A stretch of DNA of 64,000 bases from Argopecten irradians. Its lineage: Eukaryota > Mollusca > Bivalvia > Pectinida > Pectinidae. Positions 22,051-32,330 of this stretch are shown here, one piece after another. A program made the translations under genes and the position numbers. The stretch lies in the NCBI RefSeq assembly GCF_041381155.1, contig NC_091135.1, forward strand, positions 68,103,067 through 68,167,066, read 5' to 3'. The notes beneath the pieces are model-generated. The model was not told the origin of the DNA and searched no databases. It saw only the letters and a program-made list of their open reading frames with translations. How positions within the stretch are numbered: the first letter of the stretch is position 1; each line of letters starts with the position of its first letter.

Positions 22051-23517
22051 AATTGAATTAAAATGACAACTAAATATGAATGTTGCAGAATTTGCGAAAG
22101 AAATATTTTGACATTTTAAGTGTTATAACTTCAATGTATGTTAATCTGGAATCAGTGTAGGATTTTAAAAGGAAATATATAAAAAAAACCTCGAAATAGT
22201 GAATTTTATACATGTGTTCATGTGAGCGATTAAAATTACTTTGTCCTCGTCAGCAATGTAGTAATATCGTGATGTCATCGTTCTATAATACGATGTTTTT
22301 ACGATGGTCTTACGAGGGCTTCACGTAGTCGTGTTGTCTTCATAAGACCGTCGGATAACTTTTTTTTTCGTATTGCGTTCGTAATTAAAATGTGCCCATT
22401 GTTTTCCCCATCTGTATCAATCATCAAAAGCGACTAAATTTGGGATAATTTCTTTTCTCGTTTCCCTTTTTTTTTTTTTTTTTCGTTTCCCGTACTGATT
22501 TTGTCTTCCTTTGTACCACATCACTGGGGCCTTGCGTTGATCGTTCGCCACTGTGACGTAAGCTCTTGAAACTCTTTCTTGGTTGAGATAAACTTAACAT
22601 TACTGACTAAAGTCAGTTTGTTATGAGAAATTAGGACCAGGTCCGATATACAGGCTCTTTAAGCCTCTTATTCAGTTGTTGGAAGTTTTATTTTGTGCCT
22701 ATGTAGTTATTGCTCCTGTTAGCATGCAGTATGAAATTCTGTCAACAACCTCGGTTGATTTTTCATGGAAACCAATACCTCCAATTTCCCCGGAAGAGAA
22801 AGTAAGAAACTAAACCTTCCACAAAGATTGTTTTATGTATAGGAGAAACACCTCACGGGCCTCGAACAATTCATTATCTTGACTATTCCACAGTTTGAGG
22901 TGTTTCTCATACTTAAAACATGGCACTGAATGTCACTGGTGCTCTCCACTATTACACTGGTTATTGTTTAACTATTCCACAGCTCCAGGTAAACCCTTAC
23001 TACCTATTTAAACATTGATACCTATTAGTGATTCATTGCATTTACCTCACTCGAGAACAAGAATCAGGATTTGCATAATTTCTCTAAAAGATCCATACAT
23101 AGTTACTACAGTATATGTTCAGTTTAGTTTTCACTGTTCAACATGGAGGACCATAGATATGTAGCTCTGTATGCAGATTTGAACGCAGTAGTGATGATTT
23201 CTGGATATAAATTTGAAATGAATTGGGCAAAAATCTTTCCCCATGCTGCACAGGCCGTAGATGGAGCTAGTGAAAATATAGAAGAAGGAAAAACAAAATA
23301 TTCCCGGATTATTTCGATCATAATTCAATTTTGCTTGTTACGAGCATTTTCATTGGCTTAGAAATTTACTTTATCAGCCCATAAAGGAAAAAATGGCGTT
23401 GCTGTTTATAACGTTGCTTCTGATTGGCTGAGATGACGGCGTAATGATTTCATAGACAAAAGAGTCCCATAATGAATTTTGAATATTGAAGAGATTATCT
23501 TTAGTAAATTGAATTAT
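22051..23517. other. Non-coding stretch with short repeats
   Basis: The word CTATTCCACAG recurs at about 22885 and 22972, and inverted words around AGGTGTTTCTC occur near 22845-22910. A 72-codon frame at 23143-23361 has no recognisable domain. No gene is called. Confidence 0.4.
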
Positions 23518-23672
23518 AAGGATTAATTTGAATATATTTTTTATGTTATGGAGATATAACACAAAAATCTGAGTGTACTCTCATCATAAACCGCTTTGCG
23601 GTTTATTTAGAGTACACTCAGATTTTTGTGTTATATCTCCATAACATAAAAAATCTATTCAAGTTAATCCTT
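23518..23672. mobile_element. Perfect-arm foldback element
   Basis: Arms 23536-23581 and 23609-23654 are 46-nt perfect inverted repeats containing GAGATATAACACAAAAATCT. The loop itself holds a second hairpin, ATAAACCGC-TTT-GCGGTTTAT. The arms extend outward with mismatches to about 23518 and 23672. Non-coding; probably a very young MITE or foldback. Confidence 0.8.
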
Positions 23673-24169
23673 AAATAATACTACCGGTACATATACACAC
23701 AAAAAAGTGAAATCATGTGACAAAAGAGTGTGTTTTTGAAAGTGTTCCTTGGGAACTATTATCCTCATAAGAAGTGTTGGGGTGTAAATTTGTTTGATAG
23801 ATGCCATTTTTATTGTATATGAAGTGATTTGGATAACGAAATATGGAAAAATCATGACTTAAGCATCTGTAATTTCATTTTGGCAGAAAATTCAGCATTT
23901 GTCTTATGGAATTTGATTTTAATCTTCATTCTTCTGGATTTATTTTCAAAGTGAATTATTTTTTGGTTTTTGGATACAGTGGCTGTGAAAGAAATTATGA
24001 AATTTATTTTGGAATGAAGTGATAAAAATTGTGTATCGGTATTATGAAAATAAGTTTACAAATACATCACGACAACATTGATAAGTGTCTGGGTTAATCT
24101 TTAGTCCGTCTCTCCTTGGATTTAATGAATGAGGATGTATTTTTGACTACATACTAAGCTATGTTCACC

Positions 24170-24265
24170 AGTCTTTACATTTACCTTCAACTGTGAAATA
24201 GTTACCTTTTCCCATGGAATAGTTCACAAACTATTCCACAGGAAAAGGTAACTATTCAACAGTAG
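24170..24265. repeat. Short foldback around CTATTCCACAGG
   Basis: AATAGTTACCTTTTCC at about 24186 pairs with GGAAAAGGTAACTATT at about 24240. The inner words GGAATAGTT and AACTATTCC also pair. The same CTATTCCACA word recurs upstream at 22.9 kb. Confidence 0.6.
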
Positions 24266-25020
24266 TAGATAATAGTAGACTTTGCTCCGACTATACCTCA
24301 AGCTATAACAATAGATGACATCACAGCCATGTTTTAAACTGTTTTATTCCATAAGAACAATTTTTATAAGAAATTGCATCATACTGCATTAATTTCTTGT
24401 GTTGAATGTTCTTATACGGTGGGTTATTTCGACCATGTCGCATTGTCGCTCCTCATAAAATCGCTCCGCGCATTCCATTTGTAATGCATATTTGATGTAA
24501 GGTATGCTGCATTTATAATTTGTATTGTAGAATGTATATACATATGTGATAATTTTTAGCATTATAACTTGGAATTACACATCACAAGACAATACGCGGA
24601 GCAACAGTGCGATAATGCGCAGAGTGACAATGCAACAAAAATACACTGTCGGTGCAACAGAAATCTCGTTAATTTTTATTGGCTACAGAGCGATACTATT
24701 GTTTTATCGCACATTCGCGTGATATTTTTGTAGGGTATTTTTGGTCGCTCCGATATTTTTTCTTACTAAAACTCAAGAGATCGCTGAAGCACTGAGTAAA
24801 AACTGGCTTTAAATCTCAGTTAGCTAATGCAGTTCCTTATAATAGTATGTCGTGTTCTTAGGGCATATGATTAGATTGTTGTCAATGAAACTTTGTGTAT
24901 GATATATATATGTGTTTTTTCCGCAGTCAAACCATTATAATCACAATCTGCCCGTTGAAATGCTGCAGTTGTCCCGATACTGTCCCATACCTTTGTGTGG
25001 CTATGCCATATAAACTATTT

Positions 25021-25457
25021 TTATCCCCCGCGAAACGCGTTTGGGCTCCGTCCGTCCGTCCGAAATCCTTTTCCGGGCTATAACTCAAGAACCGTTCAAC
25101 TCAGCTCCATGAAACTTTCTGAATATATCAGACAAGTGCCCTTGTTGTGACTTTTGCTATTTCGGACCTTCCATTTAGGAAATTTTGACTGTTACCATGG
25201 AAACTTAGTCAAAAATACCAAATTACAGTTTCCTTTCGTTTCTGGACTATAACTCCAAAACCGTTCAACGCAGCTCTATGAAACTTTCTGTAAACATCAG
25301 ACAAATGCTGTAGTTGTGCCTTTTGCTATTGCGGACCTACCACTTTTGGAATATTTTCCGATACCTGCTGGGTTTTTTCCCAGTTTTACAATACTCGCAT
25401 ACATTTAAAGTTATATTGAATTTGGGTTTTATTCCAACTGCGGAGCGCGAGGGATAA
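25021..25457. mobile_element. Non-autonomous element with TTATCCCnCGCG termini
   Basis: The left end TTATCCCCCGCG (25021) and right end CGCGAGGGATAA (25457) are inverted. Inside are TCCGTCCGTCCG and two diverged tandem units containing TATAACTC(A/C)A(A/G)AACCGTTCAAC and ATGAAACTTTCTG. No protein is encoded. Confidence 0.6.
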
Positions 25458-28400
25458 TTCCACGCTTTACGAATGTCCGTACGGATTTACATGTGTTTGA
25501 CGTAAAGTCACGCGTAAAAACGATCCATATAGACCTTTTAATGTGTAACTTTCAAAAGAGAAAACCTCAGAATAAACCTTAAAAATCTGTTTTTATTGTT
25601 ATTGACAAAGAGTCCAAGAGCAGTAATTGAATTTTCATATACTTGGAATCTAATAGAATGTACATGCACAGGCATTTGATTCTATATAGTACTGTGATAC
25701 AGTACGTATTACATATAAATAGAGAGACAAATATCTATAGAGACAAACGCCCGGAGTACAAAATGTACACGTATATCTTAAGTCTATACTTCACCGCACG
25801 TTTCGATGTATTCGCTTCATAAATAAACATCTTCCTACCGGTGTACATGTATATCAAAAGAGGTTTCAATTCCTGTCAGTTAATGAATACAACAAGAAAA
25901 TCATAATATTTGGACAATGTATATCTGAGCGGAATGAGATTTGCTTAAAAAGAATTTCGTCAACAAATATCTAACCTTTATTCCGCCATATTGTGCCGGT
26001 ATTAGCCGGTAAATTAAAACCGGCTGATCCGGCGTACACCGGTCGCGCAACCGGCGCACTTTTAATTAGCCGTCTTGTCGGGTCGCCGGCGGGCGTCCGC
26101 TCTTGACGAATCGAGCAGGGGTAATGTGTTTGTACCTTTGAGGACCCGGATGTAAACTTTCTGTGACTTCACGCCATCTTTGCTGAAATCTCCTATTGGT
26201 AGAATTAAAGCAGAAGGTCAGAAAGTATCATTTCGAAAAAGATCTTTTCTATCAATTATGTCATTTTGGTTAATTTTCAATATATTTGAGATAAGAGTAG
26301 TTCTCCATTGACATACAGCCTGCCAGTGTGCCAGGCATCTTCTCCAAAAACAATTATCTTTATGCCTTTTTTTATCAACAAACCAAAATATTTTCGATTT
26401 GATAACATACCTACCTATAAACTTATTAATTTTACATCGTCATCTTATTTTCATTTAAGTTCAATTTCAAAAATGTTTGCGGTAGAACAACGCATTTTCG
26501 CATTCTTCTGATTAACGGCTTTTTCACAGTAACATAATCTCACTTTTTGCAATTACATGACGATTAATATTACAAGCATGTTACTCCGCCATGACATTCA
26601 CAAAGCGCAAAAATAAGTTGGTAAGCAGCACCATGATTTGGATGATTATATCTTTATGTATAAATGTCGGTGGGGTTTTTTCTCCGGTAAATCTGATTTG
26701 CATTCAGCACTAGAACTTGTTTACGTGACATGCGAGTTCTATTTAGATTTGAAGGACAAACATCCTCCACAAAATATGTTCCTAAATAAAACCTAGATCA
26801 GGATTAGCCAATCGATTGATTCATGATGGTATAGTGTGGTTTCAACAGGTAGATTAGTTCACAAATTCTGTAACGATGATGAGATTTTTGTGACAAGTCT
26901 CAGTGGAGTAGTTACCAAGCTATCCGTCCAATAGATTGTCTACTGACATCGGCACTGGTATATACCAAACCCGACAGTCTACTCCGGAAACACTGCTGTT
27001 GTGTCTGTAACGTTAGGTCTTCAAAACACATCAGGTATCTATAGTTTTATAGAAAACAGTTGTTTTCTTCAAAGAGATTTTAGTCATTTGATAGCGAAAG
27101 GGGATAAAGATTTTTAAGGGAAGTTTTTTTTTCAAAGATCTTTTGTTTATGTATTACTATCTGTTATCTACTATGTAGTGGTACCGTGCACACAATTTGT
27201 GGTAAAGCTTATCACTATCCCTTTTGGAATATACTTTGATGCAGTATAACGTGTATATAGAAACAACAATTTTATAGTTTTTCTTATTTATGTGACAAAT
27301 AGCACCTTGGATGTTATATGATGCCTGGTTTACAATAATATCTTAAAATGCTCTCTTGCATTTTCTTTGATTTTATGTAAAATAAATAGATACATCTTCA
27401 TTTTTCATAACATGAACCTGTACGAAATTAAACCGAATCATAACAAATTGAATATTGCTAAAATTGTACTTTATTTTCAAACGTTTACAAAATATCCAAC
27501 GGAAACAAAAACTGTAAACATTGACCCTCTGAATAATTACAGTTACTACAATAACAAACTAGGCCGTATGATGAAACTGATTTGTACAACAAGAAAACAT
27601 AAATAAAATATTTAGAGTCTTAAGTAAATGTGACTTGTACCGAAAGGATCACTGGTTCGAATCCATGAACGAAGATTGCGTTGCATTGCACCTCTGAACC
27701 AAAGTCTATATTAGGTTTACTCAGCTTTATACGAGTATGTCATTGGATAATGTCAGGCCTGTCAGGGGGAGATGTAATCACCGAAACGGCAGCTGCGACG
27801 ATATGATACCAGAGAGTTAAAAAAGTGGCTGGTGGTAAAAATATCAATGACCTCTAGTATTAAAGTATGAACTATTATGATTAAGAACCATATTAAGATA
27901 GGTTTGTTGTGATCATAGAGCAATAAGTCAAACTCTTGATTTCTATTATCAGGGATACGGATACAATTAACTCATTAAGACACGATAATATGCACATTGA
28001 CTAACAATTTGGTCTGTAACATCTCGATATTATATTATGAGTAAAGTGATGTTTTTATCATACACATTAGTATGAAATTACTATCAATGCAATAAATCAA
28101 TAAATAGTAAATTTCTAAAGCAATGATGATGCCTTACTTTCTTTAATAAACCAATTTTAATTCCTATCTAAAGTATTGAAGAATTAAAAGTCAAATCGGT
28201 ACAAACTCAAATGAAACTGATGAAACCATATGAAATTGAAACAGAATCAAAATATAACAATTTTTTTTTAATATAGTGAACGGTACAATATGTTAATCCG
28301 ACAGCGAAAGATTGAATGTTAAATGCCTATATAGCCGAGATGATTTTGATTCAAAGCTCGTTCTGATACAATGATTGACAACTTATGTGTTTCTATTGTT

Positions 28401-28604
28401 CACATGACATGTAATCTGGTACAATTGAACACTATCATTTTTGCATTATTTTTTAATGCAATAGAATATTTATACTGTGTTATTTACTCATACTAAACGT
28501 CTAATGTTCAATACACTGTCTACATTATGTTTGTTGCGTATCCAAGTCCTTTTTTGGTCTTATAAGGGAAAACATAAAAAAGATCGCCTTGTGTTGTACT
28601 GGAA
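25458..28604. other. Non-coding stretch, about 3.1 kb
   Basis: A CCGG-rich patch lies at 25990-26100 (GCCGGTATTAGCCGG, AACCGGCGCAC). Otherwise AT-rich sequence without recognisable coding exons, RNA genes or complete elements. Confidence 0.4.
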
Positions 28605-29594
28605 TCACACAAAAACGTCGTCGTCTGTCGCGGACTTGTTGGTACACATCACCATGGAAACAGGATGTTGAGTATGTGAACACTGTAATCCAAAGTAAGA
28701 ACATGCGCAGAACTGACCACCCGGATGACTTCCGGTTCTTATTGGATAGTTTCGCATCAGATACATATCACTTACAGACAAACGCATGGCCGCCGGTGCT
28801 GCCCCCTTTGGTTGCATTTCTGCCATGTTTTGTAACTGAAGTGACATCATGTCTATTTCACTGTTGCTGAGTTTCGGTCTCTGAAGCACATTATCCGGTC
28901 TCGGCCATACCCGACATAAGTCATTACAACGATGTGTAGAAAAGAAGTCCTCGATTCCCCTATATCCTTTGTCAGTATGCACAAACTTCTGGGAACGGGA
29001 ATGAATCGTGGGAATTGTAAGGTTGTATTTATTCAACTGTTGCACGCCTTTAAGTCCAGTTATGACAAACTCACCATGCGATTTCAACCATGTATAATGC
29101 GAAAACGCTTGCGCAATCACAGCATTGTAATGATTCGATGAACCGAATTCAAACAGCTCGAATTTCCCATCTAGATAGGGTTCAATCGACACTAGTTCAA
29201 ACTCGTGGAACTTCTTTCTGGGTTTCCTCATGACCACGTTCATACACGTGAACATCGAAACTTCGTCAATCTCGGCTAAAATAGGCATGATGAAATTAAA
29301 ATTTACATCAATATTACGATCTTTCATTTCCAATCCGAATGCTTTTGCCATATCCCTGGCCGCTCGAGCTTTTTTCACGTCACAGTTCCAGTCTGCGTAA
29401 GTGCCGATTCCATTCTTCAACACCTTCACTATACACTTCTCTCCTGCTTTGGGTCCACCTCCATTTAACAGACCCAGGTAAGCTAACTTGCGTCCACCGA
29501 CTTTGCTGGGATAAGGCTCAAAGCTAGACCAGTATTTACCTCCATCACTTTCATCTGACGCCGTGAGAGTCTCAACACTGTATTGTTGGCCCAT
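28605..29594 (-). CDS. Alpha-kinase-fold protein 1, predicted pseudokinase (329 aa)
   Basis: Intronless CDS with a real ATG at 29594. The N-lobe lysine is in CIVKVLK (Lys57), the hinge region in VSIEPYL (Glu138). The zinc-site residues of the alpha-kinase fold are present: AFSHYTW (His166) and STHRCNDLC (His221, Cys223, Cys227). The catalytic loop D-L-Q-G of eEF2K/MHCK/TRPM7 kinases is TGLKG here (179-183), and the second acidic site (T-D-P) is T-I-P (193-195), so phosphotransfer is doubtful. The glycine motif survives as DKGYRG. MGQQYSVE fits an N-myristoylation signal (Gly2, Ser6). The C-terminal 100 residues are unassigned and Cys-containing, without the PPxY tail of genes 2 and 3. An acceptor (TTAACAG) at 29618-29620 suggests a 5' UTR intron. 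Confidence 0.85.
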   Translation of the reverse strand: MGQQYSVETLTASDESDGGKYWSSFEPYPSKVGGRKLAYLGLLNGGGPKAGEKCIVKVLKNGIGTYADWNCDVKKARAARDMAKAFGLEMKDRNIDVNFNFIMPILAEIDEVSMFTCMNVVMRKPRKKFHEFELVSIEPYLDGKFELFEFGSSNHYNAVIAQAFSHYTWLKSHGEFVITGLKGVQQLNKYNLTIPTIHSRSQKFVHTDKGYRGIEDFFSTHRCNDLCRVWPRPDNVLQRPKLSNSEIDMMSLQLQNMAEMQPKGAAPAAMRLSVSDMYLMRNYPIRTGSHPGGQFCACSYFGLQCSHTQHPVSMVMCTNKSATDDDVFV

Positions 29595-29617
29595 AGTTGT
29601 CTCTCAGCTTAGACTTC

Positions 29618-30521
29618 CTGTTAACACAGAAAACAACACAACGAGATAAAGTCCGACGTAACGAAATTACATTTCTCAGGTATTCACTTAAAGATGTAAT
29701 CTACGATATAGAAATAAACAAACGCTTATTGAAGTTCAAGACAGACATTTTTTTAATTTTAAAAGGGGTGGTTGTTTATTAATATTTCTGATACAATATA
29801 CCTACTATCAAATACATAAACGTCTCGCTACTACATATGTTCACGTCTAAGTTTATTTAAAAGATCTTGTATTGAATGTTGACGGTGGCATCTACAACAT
29901 GTCATAAATATCGTTTCAACTTGCAACAGTATCCATAGACTCCACAAAGAATTATGATTATATGCTTGGCTTGTCAAACATTAAAATGAATGATAGAACT
30001 CTACCAATATTTTTTCTTGTAATTGAAATTTTTCAACTCTACCAATAACTGGTTATATAAAACGATCATTCAAATCAGTAGTTTCCTTATAAAAGTTTTT
30101 TTTTTAAATACCGGGCGGACAATTGTGCCAAAGAGGTTAAATAGTTATTGTCATTAGTCATATACTTAAGCATGTTCTCAGTGACAACACAATCGAAACA
30201 ATACCATCATGTTTATGTAATTTTATTTGACTCATTTAAAGCAAAGTAATATCCTATTACTGGTATGATATAGCCATGGTGATACATTTACAATAATACT
30301 CTGAATCGATTTAGTTTTGAAATAATATGATTGGTTAACATCCTGAAATAAAATCTTTTGTAAAACAAACATACAATTAATGTAAGAAACAATCAATCAT
30401 TAAGCATACTTGATACGATGTATATCTATTAAATGATCGTTTGTCCAATGATGAACCACCATTGACGGTACTGTGTCACTCATTACGGATCGAAAGGCTG
30501 TCTACTCCTATGTTAACATAT
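29618..30521. other. Non-coding region upstream of alpha-kinase-fold gene 1
   Basis: Probably the 3' part of its 5' UTR intron. AT-rich with no coding frame. Confidence 0.35.
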
Positions 30522-31330
30522 TGCAGTTTTGTGTAATTGTGTTGTTGGGATGGTAATAATGTTCAGTTTTGTGTAATTGTGTTATTTAGATGGTAGTGTT
30601 GTTCACTTTTGTGTAATTGTGTTGTTTAGATGGTAGTTGTTCACTTTTGTGTAATTTCGTTGTTTAGATGGTAGTGTTGATCAGTTTTGTGTTATTGTGT
30701 TGTTTAGATGGTAGTGTTGTTCACTTTTGTGTAATTGTGTTGTTTAGATGGTAGTGTTGTTCACTTTTGTGTTATTGTGTTGTTTAGATGGTAGTGTTGT
30801 TCAATTTTGTGTTATTGTGTTGTTCAGATGGTAGTGTTGTTCAGTTATGTGTTTTGTGTAATTGTGTTGTTCAGATGGTAGTGTTGTTCACTTTTGTGTA
30901 ATTGTGTTGTTTAAATGGTAGTGTTGTTCACTTTTGTGTAATTGTGTTGTTTAGATGGTAGTGTTGTTCAGTTATGTGTTTTGTGTTATTGTGTTGTTTA
31001 GATGGTAGTGTTGTTCAGTTATGTGTTTTGTGTAATTGTGTTGTTTAGATGGTAGTGTTGTTCAGTTTTGTGTAATTGTGTTGTTTAGATGGTAGTGTTG
31101 TTCAGTTTTGTGTAATTGTGTTGTTTAGATGGTAGTGTTGTTCAGTTATGTGTTTTGTGTAATTGTGTTGTTCAGATGGTAGTGTTGTTCAGTTATGTGT
31201 TTTGTGTTATTGTGTTGTTTAGATGGTAGTGTTGTTCAGTTATGTGTTTTGTGTTATTGTGTTGTTTAGATGGTAGTGTTGTTCAGTTATGTGTTTTGTG
31301 TAATTGTGTTGTTTAGATGGTAGTGTTGTA
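30522..31330. repeat. 40/47-bp G/T-rich minisatellite, about 19 copies
   Basis: Basic unit TTCAGTTTTGTGTAATTGTG + TTGTTTAGATGGTAGTGTTG (40 bp). A longer variant (about 47 bp) has TTCAGTTATGTGTTTTGTGT. The plus strand has almost no C, a strong strand asymmetry. It lies in the presumed 5' UTR intron of alpha-kinase-fold gene 1. Confidence 0.93.
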
Positions 31331-32029
31331 CAATGCAGGGAAGACATGCCTTAATAATAGGTACTGCATTATCGATAGTATGTAGCTAGATATATGATAC
31401 ATTAGTTTTGTTATAATTTCCGGTAATATTATTGTCATCCAAATGTTTAAAGCTTTGAAATTTAGTACACGTACACGTATATAGTAACGGTTATAAAGTT
31501 GTTTCCAGCATTAAGTCTTTTTACAAACATTTTTACAAAAGCTAATATGATTGAGGTGCACCGTTATGTTGACATATAAAAATATTCCAAGTCAGGTATG
31601 ATAACATGTGTTATAGTCATTATGGAATACTTAGTAGTGCTGGGCGTAAATCTGACATCAACAAAAGCTATGTTTATTGATGAATTATAGCTTAAAGAAC
31701 TTTTACTTAATCTAAACGTATCATTGTAGTATTTAAATGAAGATTCTAAAGTACTTTTTAACTGATCGGAAAATATTTCCCATTCAGTTTTTATCAATAT
31801 CATAATAAACCTCTAAATGACGAAATGGCCTTTTAATTATCTGTACAGATATATATTTGTAATAATCCAACAAGCATGTTGTATTAACATGAATATCATG
31901 TTAACATGAATATCGGATAGTTTATTTAACATAAGGTCAGAGAGATAATGGAAACATCTGTCAAACAAGTAAAAATGAATACATGTAACATCATATCAAT
32001 GATAGATAAACGCTATTATGTCGACTCAC

Positions 32030-32060
32030 CATCCTGGCTCTAACTTTCCTCTCAGTTAAT
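32030..32060 (-). other. Possible 5' UTR exon end for alpha-kinase-fold gene 1
   Basis: The minus strand reads GAGCCAGGATG then GTGAGT, a strong splice donor with the exon end at 32030. Joining to the acceptor at 29617 gives a 2.4-kb intron holding the G/T minisatellite. The exon-terminal ATG would then start a three-codon uORF (ATG GAA GTC TAA). The exon's 5' limit is unknown and no transcript evidence exists here. Confidence 0.3.
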
Positions 32061-32067
32061 CGTTCCG

Positions 32068-32330
32068 TGCACACCACCGTTCCTATGTGTGTCTGCCTGC
32101 TCCTACCGCTCCTATGTGTGTTGTGTCTGCCTGCTCCTACCGCTCCTATGTGTGTTGTGTCTGCCTGCTCCTACCGCTCCTATGTGTGTTGTGTCTGCCT
32201 GCTCCTACCGCTCCTATGTGTGTCTGCCTGCTCCTACCGCTCCTATGTGTGTTGTGTCTGCCTGCTCCTACCGCTCCTATGTGTGTCTGCCTGCTCCTAC
32301 TGCTCCTATGTGTGTCTGTCTGCTCCCACC
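32068..32330. repeat. 27/34-bp pyrimidine-rich minisatellite, about 8 copies
   Basis: Unit CTGCCTGCTCCTACCGCTCC + TATGTGT, with or without an added TGTGTGT-like 7 bases. All three plus frames stay open (for example LLLPLLCV repeats) only because of the repeat. It lies next to the possible 5' UTR exon of alpha-kinase-fold gene 1. Confidence 0.92.

Noticed and set aside
23143..23361. Small plus-strand gene with ATG (72 codons)
   Set aside because: No domain, signal peptide or splice context; frames are open on both strands here, so coding cannot be supported.
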